Notes: generated by a model from the sequence alone, not told the origin. A stretch of DNA of 64,000 nt from Candidatus Babelota bacterium (GCA_029262575.1 JAJCZC010000037.1:1-64000); one strand, 5' to 3'; positions 1-9,398 are shown, numbered from the stretch's first letter. Translations and numbers: made by a program.

Positions 1-1446
1 GTGGGGCTTATAGACCTTGATTCTAAACTAGACGAGTTAGCCATTGATTTTACTGAAACCTGGACAATATTGGCGGCAATTGAAACAAAAGCGTGTGCAA
101 TTGAATCACTAAGTGAGGCGATTGATAGCAAGGTTGTCGCTTTCGACATTGCTTTAGATCTGAGTGGTGTGTTCACTTTACTTGATCAACTTGAAATGAA
201 AATATGCACCATCGATAGTAAGATGGATGTACTTAATAGTAAGCTAGAATTAGCAGAAGGGTGTTCGCAATCTGATATTGATGGAACCTTTACTGTTATT
301 GACGCTATTCAAATGAAAGCATGCACAATTGTTTCAAAACTAGAAATTGTTGATTCTAATGTTGATATCATTCAAGATTGCTTCGGTATTCCTATTAAAA
401 GTACAGATCTACCTCTTACAGTTACAACAGCGGGTAAATATTATCTTGCTGAACAACTTTCTTTTGGGCTTAGTGGCACTCTGATAACTATAGCTGCCGA
501 TAATGTTACGATTGATTTTTTAGGCCGTGCGATTTTTTCATCCGGACTCTCTGACGTCTGCATTAGAGTGAATGCGGGCACAAGTGGCGTAACCATAAAG
601 AATGGAAGTTTTAACGGCGCACCGGGTGACTCGCAGATTAGGATCTTAGCAGGATGCGAAAATATAACTATAAGTGATATGTTTTTTCAAACGACGTCGA
701 CCGCATTCCCTTTTGTTTATAGTATTTTTATTATTGAAAGTAATAATATTTTTATAGATGATGTACGTTTTTATGAAAGTAATGGTACTGATGTGGGGTT
801 GTTTCGATGCGCTAATGTCTTAGTGCAAGATTCTACTTTTTATAATTCGGGTTCAGGTTCCCTGCCTGATCGTAGTATTTATATGGAGGATTGTGATCAA
901 GTATGCTTAGTTGACTGTCTGGTTTATAATAGTGCAGAGTATGGCCTTACATTTACAACAAATATGCATTCTTTTATCGATCAAATTAAAATTATTGATT
1001 GTAACTTATCTAGGAATACGTTAGATGGCATATTTATGGTGAATGCAGAAGCTTCTGTAATCTATAATTGCGTATGTAACGGTAACTCGCAAGCTGGAAT
1101 TAAATTGTGTGGTTGTAGCAATGTACAAATCACTGAAAATGTGTGTAGTGGTAATACTGGAGCAGGGATTGTTGTTGGGTCGAGCATAGATCGGGCAACT
1201 TCTAATTGTTATATTGCTGATAATGTATTAATGATGAATGCAACAACGGGGAACTTCCTTGAAGAATCTGGTAATGGACCGAATTCATTGTTGGGAAATT
1301 TTGCATTTGCTGAATCTTCTCTAACCGATTATATAACTGATAAAACGTACCTGAATGCTGTTGGAATGGATCAGGGAGAACCTTTCATCGGAAAGTTCCC
1401 TACAAAATGGTATAATATAGCAGGTCAAGGTGATTTAACTGTATAG
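1..1446 (+). CDS. Right-handed beta-helix surface protein, 5' end outside window
   Basis: The reading frame is open from the first base, so the true start is probably upstream and the GTG at position 1 need not be the initiator. Residues about 18-130 hold three related units of about 38 residues (cores IETKACAIES, LEMKICTIDSK, IQMKACTIVSK), probably a helical or coiled-coil stalk. Residues about 135-450 are rich in short beta-strand turns (GVTIKNGSF, NITISDMFF, NVLVQDSTF, NVQITENVCSGN) typical of pectate-lyase-like parallel beta-helices with NosD/PbH1 repeats. Such folds bind or cleave polysaccharide or act as surface adhesins; no catalytic residues can be assigned. The C-terminus (FIGKFPTKWYNIAGQGDLTV) is outside the helix. 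Likely secreted, but the signal peptide is not in view. Confidence 0.8.
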   Translation: MGLIDLDSKLDELAIDFTETWTILAAIETKACAIESLSEAIDSKVVAFDIALDLSGVFTLLDQLEMKICTIDSKMDVLNSKLELAEGCSQSDIDGTFTVIDAIQMKACTIVSKLEIVDSNVDIIQDCFGIPIKSTDLPLTVTTAGKYYLAEQLSFGLSGTLITIAADNVTIDFLGRAIFSSGLSDVCIRVNAGTSGVTIKNGSFNGAPGDSQIRILAGCENITISDMFFQTTSTAFPFVYSIFIIESNNIFIDDVRFYESNGTDVGLFRCANVLVQDSTFYNSGSGSLPDRSIYMEDCDQVCLVDCLVYNSAEYGLTFTTNMHSFIDQIKIIDCNLSRNTLDGIFMVNAEASVIYNCVCNGNSQAGIKLCGCSNVQITENVCSGNTGAGIVVGSSIDRATSNCYIADNVLMMNATTGNFLEESGNGPNSLLGNFAFAESSLTDYITDKTYLNAVGMDQGEPFIGKFPTKWYNIAGQGDLTV

Positions 1447-1783
1447 CTAAAAGCTGAAGAAACGCTCAATAAGGCATTAAATCTTGCAAAATCGCTTATC
1501 ATTTTTTAAGCTGCAGATTATGAGTAGTTTAAAAAAAGGATGAAGTTTGATGCAGTTAAAAAACAAGTTATTGCTATCATTGCTTTTAATTCTCGATATA
1601 CATCATGAATTTATTCTTTAAGAGAATTCAGGTGAAGGTTACCGTTTACTTTTATAAGTTTAGTGTTGTGTCTGATAACACCGTTGCTTATGTGTGAACG
1701 TGAGAAAGGAAAATAATATTATTTATAATGTCTTAAAATAAAAGGGGCAGCATTAGCTACCCCAAAACAATCTTGCCATGATT
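1447..1783. other. Gene-poor stretch with a possible gene stub
   Basis: No full gene is visible. An AAGGA-preceded ATG at 1550 opens a 23-codon frame to 1621 that reads like the start of a signal peptide (MQLKNKLLLSLLLIL) and then stops. It may be the stump of a deleted secreted gene. The rest is AT-rich with no recognisable element apart from the leftward terminator at its right end. Confidence 0.35.
1735..1763 (-). terminator. Rho-independent terminator of the leftward secreted-protein pair
   Basis: On the minus strand GGGGTAGC (1763-1756) pairs with GCTGCCCC (1751-1744) around a 4-base loop and is followed by TTTTATTTTA. It lies 20 bases past the stop of the gene at 1784-2905. Confidence 0.8.
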
Positions 1784-2905
1784 TTAGAAACTACGAGCGG
1801 CACTATAAATTTTATCGACCCATTGTGCAAATTTTCGGTGCTCTGCATGTGCTTCTTCGCTATTTCGTTTGATATCATCAGCAATAGTTTTGATTGTTTT
1901 GTAATCATTTAATTCATTATCGATTCTTTTTTTTATAGCGACTCTTTCGTCTCTTTCAATACCCTTGAGATATCGTTTGGCAGTATTTAAACTATGCAAA
2001 GCATTTTGCAGCTTTTGGTTTGCTGTTTTGAAAGATTCAATACTTGTAGGTTTCGATGGTGGTTTTTCTGAAGGCTTATCCGACGTTTCTTTAGTCGGTG
2101 CATCCTTTTCATCGGGAGTTTTAGTATCCGGTTTTTCTTCTTTTTTGGGCTCACATGGTTTGCCTGCTGCAATCTCACACAAAAGTTGATTAATGCGTTG
2201 CTTGTAAATATTAGCTTGGGTTATATCCGGAGTACGTCTAATCAATCCCTCAAGAACTTTTAAATCTTTTTGAGAAAGCTCAGTAAATGCTGTATGTCCT
2301 AATGCGTTATATATACGTTGTTGGTTGAGGGGCAAACTCTCATATACTTCAGGGATAGGGGGTATTAGCAGTTGATCATGTGTGTATCCTAAAGCATTCG
2401 TTATATCTGGATTGAGAAACGCAGAAAAGTATTGAATAATTTTACGTGGTGCTATATCTTTTGAAAATCCTTTAAAAAAAGTTATAGCTTGTGGGTTGCC
2501 TGATTCTAAAATTGTAAAAACATGATGCCCAATGTTTGTATAAAGACCTTTGGTTTGAGGTTCGCTTAATAAATTGTTTGCACGGTGTAAAGCTTCGATA
2601 AGATCTGGGCGTAGATTTTCGGGGATAACTTGGGTGAGTTTTATTCTTCTATCTAATGCGGGTTTAAGAATAGCTTCTAATTCAGGAGTGGTTTGCAAGC
2701 CTGCCAAATCTCCGATACCAATCCCAAGAAGTTGAAGATAATAGTCGTCTGTTTTTTTTGTTTCGCTAAATATCTGTTGAAGTTGCTCTGCTTGAGTTTT
2801 TTCTTCTTCATTAAGAGTTGTGGGGGCAGGATCTTCGGAAGATCTTAAAGTTACGGCCCAAAAACTACACATTAATACATACGCAATGTATCTTCGCTTC
2901 ATCAT
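1784..2905 (-). CDS. Secreted helical protein, hypothetical
   Basis: 373 residues with an N-terminal signal peptide (MKRRYIAYVLMCSFWAVTLRSS). Two adjacent ATG codons open the gene; the second (2902) is better spaced from the GGAG ribosome site. Residues about 30-245 are predicted mostly helical, without a recognised domain. Residues about 250-290 are a low-complexity Lys/Pro/Glu/Thr linker. The last 80 residues are charged and helical, probably coiled coil, ending in AARSF. It lies 27 bases after the next gene upstream (2933-4222), which has the same plan (signal peptide, charged linker, helical tail ending AARS), so the two form one operon and may be distant relatives or partners. No function can be named. 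Confidence 0.75.
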   Translation of the reverse strand: MMKRRYIAYVLMCSFWAVTLRSSEDPAPTTLNEEEKTQAEQLQQIFSETKKTDDYYLQLLGIGIGDLAGLQTTPELEAILKPALDRRIKLTQVIPENLRPDLIEALHRANNLLSEPQTKGLYTNIGHHVFTILESGNPQAITFFKGFSKDIAPRKIIQYFSAFLNPDITNALGYTHDQLLIPPIPEVYESLPLNQQRIYNALGHTAFTELSQKDLKVLEGLIRRTPDITQANIYKQRINQLLCEIAAGKPCEPKKEEKPDTKTPDEKDAPTKETSDKPSEKPPSKPTSIESFKTANQKLQNALHSLNTAKRYLKGIERDERVAIKKRIDNELNDYKTIKTIADDIKRNSEEAHAEHRKFAQWVDKIYSAARSF

Positions 2906-2932
2906 TCACTCCTTTTTTATTGTTTTCTTTTT

Positions 2933-4222
2933 TTAGCTTCGTGCAGCAGCAACCTTATCATGGGCTTCTCGCAGATCTTTACTAAAGTTATCAAGATGTT
3001 TTTTTACATCAGGACTTTTAATAGTAGTAGTTTTATCTTTTTTTGGTGCATCCGGTCCCACATCCTTGCCATCACCTTTTTTTTCATCCTTTTTCTTTTG
3101 CGCATCTTTTTTACCAGCAGCTCCTTTTTGTGAAGTACCACGTGATGTTGGACCTTGTGGTTCTGAGGATCCTGCGCCGCCTCGGTATCCACCGGAACGA
3201 GATGGTGTATACCCTGAGAAACCTAGATCATCCAAACTTGGAAGAGAAAGCCTGTCAGATCGATCTCGTTTTCCTGCAACGCGAGTAGGGCGAGATGGTT
3301 GATACGCCTTTGATTGTGTTAGTGCAGATTTGGCAGCTTTTTCTTCTTCGGCAAGAATTTTTTTAGCTGCAGGATCAAATTCGGCCAATATTTTAAGTAG
3401 TTCTTCAGGCAAGTTTATACGATATAAACCTTCGGTTAGTGCATTTATGGTATGTGTTATGGCGTTTTTGGTTTGATTACTCATTTTTTCGATAGCAAAC
3501 ACACTCATTTCAATTAACGGTACTTCTCTTGAAAGTTTTACTTCGAGTTGTTTTAAGTTTTGAATCATTGGTTCATTTTTCAAAAGTGCATCGATATGCT
3601 TCATGCCAATTTTAGGGTCTTTTTCTTTAAAACGCTCAAGTCGGCTCACGAGCTTATCTAACTCATTTTTTAAAGATTGCCAATTCTGGCCTTCTTGCCA
3701 ATCAGTGAAACGTTTTTGTTTGGCCCATCGATCAACCTTACCGTCAAAATCGGGGAAGGCTGCAGCTTTACCCAAGAAGCTTTCAATAGACTTCACTAAG
3801 CTTTTCAGGACATCTGAAATTTCCTTAGTTTCTTTTACTGGCGTTGGTTTGGCCTTTGGAGCTTTTTCTTCTATTTCTTCAATTTCAGCTTCTTCAGGCT
3901 CAGGACGCTCAACTTCTTTACCTGGCTCAGCTGTAATGAGATCAAGGAGGTATTTTTCTTTCTCTTCTTCATCCATGTTTGCAGTTTCTTTTTCGAGACG
4001 TTCAGTTTCTTTAGCTACTTCTTGCCAAAAAGAAGCTCTTTGATCTTCAGGCAGAGCTTCATCTATATCTTCCATCAGTTTTCGAAGCAGTTCTTCTTCA
4101 CTCATATTAGGGTCAAATCCTTGAAAGGATGCTTCTGCGGGTGCACCTGCACAATGAATGGTAGAGCTTACAAAGCTGGAAAAAATAAAAACGAAAATGG
4201 TAAAAAATTGTCTGATATTCAT
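2933..4222 (-). CDS. Secreted charged coiled-coil protein, hypothetical
   Basis: 429 residues. AGGAG lies 7-8 bases before the ATG. The signal peptide is at residues 1-25 (FTIFVFIFSSFVSSTIHCAG). An acidic Glu-rich part follows (about 35-130; SEEELLRKLMEDIDEALPE, EEAEIEEIEEKAPKAKP), then a helical region (about 135-300), then a Gly/Ser/Arg-rich disordered segment (about 305-360; SGYTPSRSGGYRGGAG) and a Lys-rich stretch (about 365-405). The C-terminus (HLDNFSKDLREAHDKVAAARS) resembles the tail of the next gene in the operon. There are no catalytic motifs. The mix of acidic, disordered and basic blocks suggests an exported scaffold or effector, which is inference. Confidence 0.75.
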   Translation of the reverse strand: MNIRQFFTIFVFIFSSFVSSTIHCAGAPAEASFQGFDPNMSEEELLRKLMEDIDEALPEDQRASFWQEVAKETERLEKETANMDEEEKEKYLLDLITAEPGKEVERPEPEEAEIEEIEEKAPKAKPTPVKETKEISDVLKSLVKSIESFLGKAAAFPDFDGKVDRWAKQKRFTDWQEGQNWQSLKNELDKLVSRLERFKEKDPKIGMKHIDALLKNEPMIQNLKQLEVKLSREVPLIEMSVFAIEKMSNQTKNAITHTINALTEGLYRINLPEELLKILAEFDPAAKKILAEEEKAAKSALTQSKAYQPSRPTRVAGKRDRSDRLSLPSLDDLGFSGYTPSRSGGYRGGAGSSEPQGPTSRGTSQKGAAGKKDAQKKKDEKKGDGKDVGPDAPKKDKTTTIKSPDVKKHLDNFSKDLREAHDKVAAARS

Positions 4223-4341
4223 CTATTATCTCCTGAAAAATATCTTGCTTTATTCTTTTTTCTATAGCACGTTACCTTAGTGTATATCATTTTGAAAAGA
4301 TAAAAAAGAAGTTAGCCGTATATTATGGCATTTTAGTGCAT

Positions 4342-4719
4342 ATGTGTAATAAAAAAAATAGGCAATTTCGAAGAGGTTTTTTATTGGTTGAGTTTATCAC
4401 CGGGTTTGCGATGTTAACTTTTTTTATACTTATTTTTGCTCAATCATTTTATTATAGTATTTCTGAGTATAAATGTTCAAAGGATAGGTTGCATATATTA
4501 GAGCGCGCTCGCAACGAAGTTGAAAAATACTGGCTAGGCCAAAAAAAGAAAGTGCGAGTTTCTGGAAAACTAGATATTAAGCGTTTTTACATTCCTATTA
4601 TTGCTCCCGCTACTTTACCTCATACGCCAAGATATGCACAAGAAATAGTTGAAGTTTCATGCAAGGATCAAAGTGGCTCCCAGAAGGTGCAGTTGAGTTG
4701 TGGAATTATGAGGAAGTGA
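4342..4719 (+). CDS. Pseudopilin-like protein (type IV pilin N-terminal signal)
   Basis: The N-terminus has a class III prepilin signal: a short basic leader (NKKNRQFRRG) followed by FLLVEFITGFAMLTFFILIFA, i.e. cleavage after Gly with Phe +1 and Glu +5, then a hydrophobic helix. Total length (about 125 residues) suits minor pseudopilins of type II secretion or type IV pili (GspH/I/J-like). A GTG at 4336 is an alternative start. The stop codon shares a base with the next gene's ATG (TGATG at 4717-4721). Three such genes follow one another, so this is probably the tip or initiation subcomplex of a pilus or secretion machine whose other parts lie outside the window. Confidence 0.75.
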   Translation: MCNKKNRQFRRGFLLVEFITGFAMLTFFILIFAQSFYYSISEYKCSKDRLHILERARNEVEKYWLGQKKKVRVSGKLDIKRFYIPIIAPATLPHTPRYAQEIVEVSCKDQSGSQKVQLSCGIMRK

Positions 4720-5207
4720 TGCGTGGATTTATAGTGGTTTCCTGGATGATCCAATCTTTTTTATGTTTATTGTTGGTATTTTTTTCCTTTTCATTGTTTA
4801 TGCAATGGCATAAACAAGTACGAAATATGCATAATAGGTTAAATCGATTTTTGGCCGTCCCCATGGCATGTGAAGTTTTACAACGTGATCTTCAAGTCAC
4901 TGCACCAAACAATGCCCAAATTAACCATTATAGTTTGAGTTTAAATATGCCATTGCATCACAAAAAAATTACTTGGCTATTTGACAAGGATAAGCTATTG
5001 CGCAAACAACGTGTTTTTGATGTAAAACACAGGGTATGGAAAAAAACAGTTAAAAATTTAGTTGCTGAAAAATTAATATTAGGTTCATTTGAACGGATTA
5101 AAAACCAAAGTGCACTTCTAGTTGGTATGAAAATGGCCATAACGCTTGAAGATTGTAAGCGGTATCAAGAATATATAATAGCTTTTCGCAATGGTAAGCA
5201 AGTATGA
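4719..5207 (+). CDS. Pseudopilin-like protein, second of three
   Basis: The ATG at 4719 is chosen because it overlaps the previous stop (TGATG) and has GAGGAAG just upstream; a longer frame back to 4659 would overlap the previous gene heavily. The protein (162 residues) starts MRGFIVVSWMIQSFLCLLLVF: a very short leader ending in RG, then a hydrophobic helix of about 20 residues, as in GspJ-type minor pseudopilins. The usual Glu +5 is not conserved here (Ser or Trp), as in some minor pseudopilins. The remainder is a small soluble domain (MACEVLQRDLQVTAP..., KITWLFDKDKLLRKQR) consistent with a GspJ/PilW-like beta fold. It overlaps the next gene by 4 bases (ATGA), indicating translational coupling. 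Confidence 0.65.
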   Translation: MRGFIVVSWMIQSFLCLLLVFFSFSLFMQWHKQVRNMHNRLNRFLAVPMACEVLQRDLQVTAPNNAQINHYSLSLNMPLHHKKITWLFDKDKLLRKQRVFDVKHRVWKKTVKNLVAEKLILGSFERIKNQSALLVGMKMAITLEDCKRYQEYIIAFRNGKQV

Positions 5208-5644
5208 AACAGTTGGGATTTTCGTTAATACTTATAATGTGCATAATGACGGCCCTAAGCACCTTATTATTACAACTATATACACGGTCATCATATGTTT
5301 TGTTAACCGTGAAAGAGCGTGAACACACATTGCAACTTACTTATGCAACACATACTCTCATGCTATATGCAATACATATGGCAAAGTATAATTGGGATTA
5401 TATAATCAAAGAAGGGAAGGGTGAATCATTAACTATTGATAACCTTCTATGGCATATCACTCAAGATAAACAGGGTAAAGGTACTTGTGTTTTAAAAAAA
5501 AAAGACAATGAGCACTTATCAATTTCAGTTGAACTTAATCATAACAATTATAGTCGGACGGTTAAATGCGACTTGGAGAAAGTTTCAGAAGTTGAAATAA
5601 ACAATGGTGTGCAAGTCATCATTCGAAATTGGAAAATTGAATAA
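5204..5644 (+). CDS. Pseudopilin-like or pilus-assembly protein, third of three
   Basis: 146 residues starting MKQLGFSLILIMCIMTALSTLLLQL: a short basic leader, G|FSL and a long hydrophobic helix, like PilX/GspK-type minor pilins, though Glu +5 is replaced. The soluble part (residues about 30-146) has helices then beta strands (TCVLKKKDNEHLSISVELN, GVQVIIRNWKIE). Its start overlaps the previous stop by 4 bases, so the three genes are one operon. No terminator is obvious behind it, only a weak inverted repeat (about 5666-5695). Confidence 0.6.
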   Translation: MKQLGFSLILIMCIMTALSTLLLQLYTRSSYVLLTVKEREHTLQLTYATHTLMLYAIHMAKYNWDYIIKEGKGESLTIDNLLWHITQDKQGKGTCVLKKKDNEHLSISVELNHNNYSRTVKCDLEKVSEVEINNGVQVIIRNWKIE

Positions 5645-5745
5645 CCCTTTTCTTTACTCGGTGTCGCATAACAACTTAACTTTATGTTATATGCTATAGA
5701 AAAGAGTTACATAGGACAGGAATAGAAAATAAGTTTGTTATATTT

Positions 5746-5773
5746 TTGAAGAATATGATTTTTCCTTTATACT
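5746..5773 (+). promoter_or_regulatory. Probable sigma-70 promoter of rplI-dnaB
   Basis: TTGAAG (5746-5751) and TATACT (5768-5773) are separated by 16 bases, about 45 bases before the rplI start. Confidence 0.45.
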
Positions 5774-5820
5774 AATAAGATGACAAATAGATAGATACTT
5801 CACAAGCTAGGAGAATCGAA

Positions 5821-6267
5821 ATGCGCGTGTTTTTGCTCAAAGATGTTGAAAAAATTGGTATGGCAGGTGAAATCGTTAAAGTTAAAGAAGGTTTCGGTCA
5901 AAACTATTTGGTACCTCGTAAATTAGGTGTTGAGGTTACTTCAAAAAATGAAAGGCAATATTTAGGTCGTGTTAAAAATGTTGAACACCGGAAAGAGGTG
6001 ATTGCAACTAAGACCTCAATGCTTGCAGAAAAAATTAAATCATTACGCGTAAGTGTTAAACGCAAAATACATGATGAAGGTAAGCTTTTTGGTGCTATTA
6101 GTCCGCAAGAAGTGGTCGATGCTTTGTCCGAAAAGGGCGTATCTGTTTCTAAAAGTCAAATTGATTTTGGTAAATCCATCAAAGCAACCGGCTCATTCGA
6201 TGTGAAAATTAAACTATCTTCTAAACTACAACCATCCTTTACCTTTGTTGTGGTTGCGGAAAAGTAA
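5821..6267 (+). CDS. rplI: 50S ribosomal protein L9
   Basis: 148 residues, the usual length of L9. The N-terminal domain is recognisable (MRVFLLKDVEKIGMAGEIVKV, then GFGQNYLVPRKLGVEVT), followed by the long connecting helix and the C-terminal rRNA-binding domain (GKLFGAISPQEVVDAL, FGKSIKATGSFDVKIKL). L9 sits at the base of the L1 stalk of the large subunit and helps keep reading frame. AGGAGA lies 6-7 bases before the ATG. It is followed 9 bases later by dnaB; rplI-dnaB is a common bacterial pairing. Confidence 0.97.
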   Translation: MRVFLLKDVEKIGMAGEIVKVKEGFGQNYLVPRKLGVEVTSKNERQYLGRVKNVEHRKEVIATKTSMLAEKIKSLRVSVKRKIHDEGKLFGAISPQEVVDALSEKGVSVSKSQIDFGKSIKATGSFDVKIKLSSKLQPSFTFVVVAEK

Positions 6268-6276
6268 TATTTATCA

Positions 6277-7653
6277 ATGCAAAAAAAACAATATGCTCAA
6301 CGAGCTTATAGAAACAAGCCATCCCAAGAACAATTGTTGGGAAAATCGTTACCTGCTAATATAGATGCTGAGCGAGCTGTTCTGGGTGCACTGCTTCTTA
6401 ATGATGAGTGGGTAGCACAGGTCCTTGAAGTGCTAAAGCCAGAGGATTTTTACAGTCCTGCCCATAAAATCATTTTTGAGCATATTGTTGCATTATCACA
6501 ACAGTTTAAACGAGTTGACTTAGTTACACTTCAAGATGAGCTGACAAAAAAAGATGAGCTTGAAACTGTAGGGGGTCTTGTTTATTTAGTTTCGCTTCAA
6601 GAAGAGATTCCTTCGGCAGGACTTGTGACGCAACATGCTAAAATTGTTAAAGAAAAATCAATCTTGCGTGAACTGATTGGATCTGCAACAAGTATTATCA
6701 CCAATTGTTATACGCAAGATCAAAAAGAAATAGATACCGTATTAGACGAAGCAGAAAAAACTATTTTTCAAATTGCCAACAAAAGATCATCAGAAAATTT
6801 TGTACAGCTTAATATTTGGCTCAAAAAAACATTTGCTCACTTATCAGATATAAAAAGTCATAGTAAGGGTATAACGGGTATTCCATCTGGTTATAAAAAA
6901 TTAGATGCTTTGACAAGTGGTTTTCAAAACAGTGATTTTATAGTGTTAGCTGGTCGACCGTCAATGGGTAAAACAGCTCTTGCGCTGTCTATGGCTACAT
7001 ATGCGTGCGAACAAAATGTCTCGATTGGTATCTTTTCTCTCGAGATGTCAGCAGAGCAACTCACATTACGTTTACTTTCAGGTGAATCGGGGGTTGCTCA
7101 TCACAATATTAGAAACGCTACTATTACTTCTGATGAATGGGTTGAGTTAACGAATGTTGCTGCACGACTCGCAGATTATAAATTGTTTATTGATGATACT
7201 GCAATGCTTAATATTATGGATTTACGCGCCAAGGCACGGAAGTTAAAAGCTGAACATGATATACAATTTTTAGTCATCGATTATTTACAGTTGCTACATG
7301 GCTCTAGTCGTTACGAAAGTCGCCACCAAGAGGTATCTGAAATTTCGCGATCGATAAAAGCTCTTGCAAAAGAGTTGAATATTCCTATTCTTGCCGGTGC
7401 GCAGTTATCCCGTGCGGTTGATAGTCGAATGGATAAGCGTCCAATGCTTTCAGATTTACGTGAATCTGGTGCTATTGAGCAGGATGCTGATTTAATTATG
7501 TTCTTATATCGTGATGTAGTATATAATCCAGAGACTGAAAATCCCGCTTTATCGGAAGTCATTATTGGTAAGCAACGTAACGGACCAACGGGAACAGTAT
7601 ACTTACACTTTGCACGTGAATTGACCAAATTCCAAGATATGGAACAGGATTAA
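6277..7653 (+). CDS. dnaB: Replicative DNA helicase DnaB
   Basis: 458 residues. The N-terminal DnaB domain is at about 22-125 (LPANIDAERAVLGALLL) and the RecA-like helicase core at about 190-455, with Walker A GRPSMGKTALAL, the switch to GIFSLEMSAEQL, Walker B FLVIDYLQLL, the arginine-finger region LRESGAIEQDADLIMFLYR and the C-terminal IIGKQRNGPTG. It is the hexameric 5'-3' helicase that drives the replication fork and binds primase. Nothing is missing and there is no intein. It lies in an operon with rplI. Both point toward the dif site, as expected for co-oriented essential genes. Confidence 0.97.
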   Translation: MQKKQYAQRAYRNKPSQEQLLGKSLPANIDAERAVLGALLLNDEWVAQVLEVLKPEDFYSPAHKIIFEHIVALSQQFKRVDLVTLQDELTKKDELETVGGLVYLVSLQEEIPSAGLVTQHAKIVKEKSILRELIGSATSIITNCYTQDQKEIDTVLDEAEKTIFQIANKRSSENFVQLNIWLKKTFAHLSDIKSHSKGITGIPSGYKKLDALTSGFQNSDFIVLAGRPSMGKTALALSMATYACEQNVSIGIFSLEMSAEQLTLRLLSGESGVAHHNIRNATITSDEWVELTNVAARLADYKLFIDDTAMLNIMDLRAKARKLKAEHDIQFLVIDYLQLLHGSSRYESRHQEVSEISRSIKALAKELNIPILAGAQLSRAVDSRMDKRPMLSDLRESGAIEQDADLIMFLYRDVVYNPETENPALSEVIIGKQRNGPTGTVYLHFARELTKFQDMEQD

Positions 7654-7747
7654 TCGGTACAATTTTTCTTGAATAATGCAATAATGCGCGGTATTCTATC
7701 CAGATATTATATTTCAATAATTAACCATATTTCTAAAAGGATCGAGA

Positions 7748-9310
7748 GTGAGTCGACATATTAATATTTTGTCATTTTTTTTATTAGCATTTATGCAAAC
7801 AATGCTTTCTTCTAATATCAATGATATAGAGCAACGAGAACTTATATCTTGCTTACGTCAGCCATGGCGACGCATTCAGGAAGGAGTTAAGGACTGTGTT
7901 GTACAAATTTTTGCTCAACGTGCCGAGATTGATATTTGCAAACCGTGGGCACCTCCAATGCAACAGTCTGCTCGAGGGAGTGGTTTTTTTATTAATGATG
8001 AAGGCGAACTGTTAACCAACGCTCATGTTGTGGATCAAGCTTTAGCGATTTGGATACAAATTCCATCATTGGGAAAACGTTTTATCAATGTGGAAATTGT
8101 GGGTGTTTGTCCAGAACGTGATGTTGCTTTGCTACGTATTGTCGATCAAGACTTAAGTTTGGTTAAAGAGCAATTAGGTGAAATTCCATATCTAGAATTA
8201 GGAGATTCAGATATGGCTCATCGAACCGATGAAGTCTTAGCTTTAGGTTATCCTTTAGGGCAAGAATCGCTAAAAAGCACAACCGGTGTATTAAGTGGCA
8301 GAGAACAACAATGGATACAGATGGATGCTGCAATAAATCCTGGTAGTTCTGGTGGTCCTTTACTTAATATTTATGGTCATGTAATTGGTATCAATGCTGC
8401 CGGTTATACTGAAGCACAAAACGTTGGTTACATTATTCCAATTAATAACGTAAGGGTAATTTTACCTGAGTTATATAAAAAGAAGCTTCTTTATAAACCG
8501 TTTTTAGGTGTGCTATCGATCAATGTTACTGATGATGCAACAGACTATTTGGGAAACCCTCAACCAGGTGGATGTTTTGTAGCTGAAGTTGTTAAAGATA
8601 GCCCTCTTTATAATGCTGGGGTACAAACAGCAGATATGATTTATGAAATTAATGGACACCGATTAGATATTTATGGTGAAATGAACGTTCCATGGTCTGA
8701 GGATAAAATATCAATTATAGATTATGTGTCTCGTATTGAACTAGGTAGTGAAGTACCCCTCATGATTTATCGTAAAGGTAAACGTGTTGATTTAATGGTT
8801 TCATTTGAGCAATCTGATCGGTTACCGGTGCGTACCGTTTACCCAGGTTATGAATCAATTGATTATGAGATTTTCGGCGGCATGGTCGTGATGGAGCTTA
8901 CGCTTAATCATGTAAAAGAACTTTCCAATCGGGCACCATGTTTAGTGCGATATGGTGAGATGAAACATCAAAATGAACCGATCTTAGTCGTGACACATAT
9001 TTTTTCTAGTTCACATCTATATCGAGCAAGAACTTTATCGCCAGGCGTCACTTTGGTTGAGGTAAATGAACAACCGGTAAAAACATTAGCTGATTTTCGC
9101 CAAGCAATCAAAGAACCAGTTGAAGATACCTATTTTGTGGTACGCGCATCCGATAAAATAAGCAATGTTACTGATAACTTGTTAGTGGTACTTCCATATG
9201 AACAAGTTATTAAACAAGAATTGAAATTAGCGCAAAGCCATCATTATCCAGTTTCTTCCACCGTGAAGGAACTACTGCAAGAGAAAAACATTATGCCGAT
9301 GATGCCATAA
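7748..9310 (+). CDS. Periplasmic HtrA/DegP-family serine protease with PDZ domains
   Basis: 520 residues from a GTG start (AAGGATCGAGA upstream). A signal peptide is at about 1-22 (ILSFFLLAFMQTMLSS). The trypsin-like domain (about 45-230) carries the triad His93 (TNAHVVD), Asp125 (ERDVALL) and Ser201 (NPGSSGGPLL). PDZ1 (about 250-345; FLGVLSINV, GGCFVAEVVKDSPLYNAGVQTADMI) and a more divergent C-terminal PDZ-like region (about 375-475; LSPGVTLVEVNEQPVKTL) follow. The family degrades and refolds damaged envelope proteins. The triad is complete, so it should be active. It is somewhat longer than E. coli DegQ because of inserts between the two PDZ parts. A strong terminator follows. Confidence 0.92.
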   Translation: MSRHINILSFFLLAFMQTMLSSNINDIEQRELISCLRQPWRRIQEGVKDCVVQIFAQRAEIDICKPWAPPMQQSARGSGFFINDEGELLTNAHVVDQALAIWIQIPSLGKRFINVEIVGVCPERDVALLRIVDQDLSLVKEQLGEIPYLELGDSDMAHRTDEVLALGYPLGQESLKSTTGVLSGREQQWIQMDAAINPGSSGGPLLNIYGHVIGINAAGYTEAQNVGYIIPINNVRVILPELYKKKLLYKPFLGVLSINVTDDATDYLGNPQPGGCFVAEVVKDSPLYNAGVQTADMIYEINGHRLDIYGEMNVPWSEDKISIIDYVSRIELGSEVPLMIYRKGKRVDLMVSFEQSDRLPVRTVYPGYESIDYEIFGGMVVMELTLNHVKELSNRAPCLVRYGEMKHQNEPILVVTHIFSSSHLYRARTLSPGVTLVEVNEQPVKTLADFRQAIKEPVEDTYFVVRASDKISNVTDNLLVVLPYEQVIKQELKLAQSHHYPVSSTVKELLQEKNIMPMMP

Positions 9311-9335
9311 GCTATTTTAAAAAATTGGTAAAATA

Positions 9336-9370
9336 AAAAGGTGCTGATCGTTAGTCAGCACCTTTTTAGT
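9336..9370 (+). terminator. Rho-independent terminator after htrA
   Basis: AAAAGGTGCTGA (9336-9347) pairs perfectly with TCAGCACCTTTT (9355-9366) around a 7-base loop and is followed by a T-rich tail. Confidence 0.9.
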
Positions 9371-9398
9371 GTAAAGAAGCAAAAGGAGAAGAAGCACA

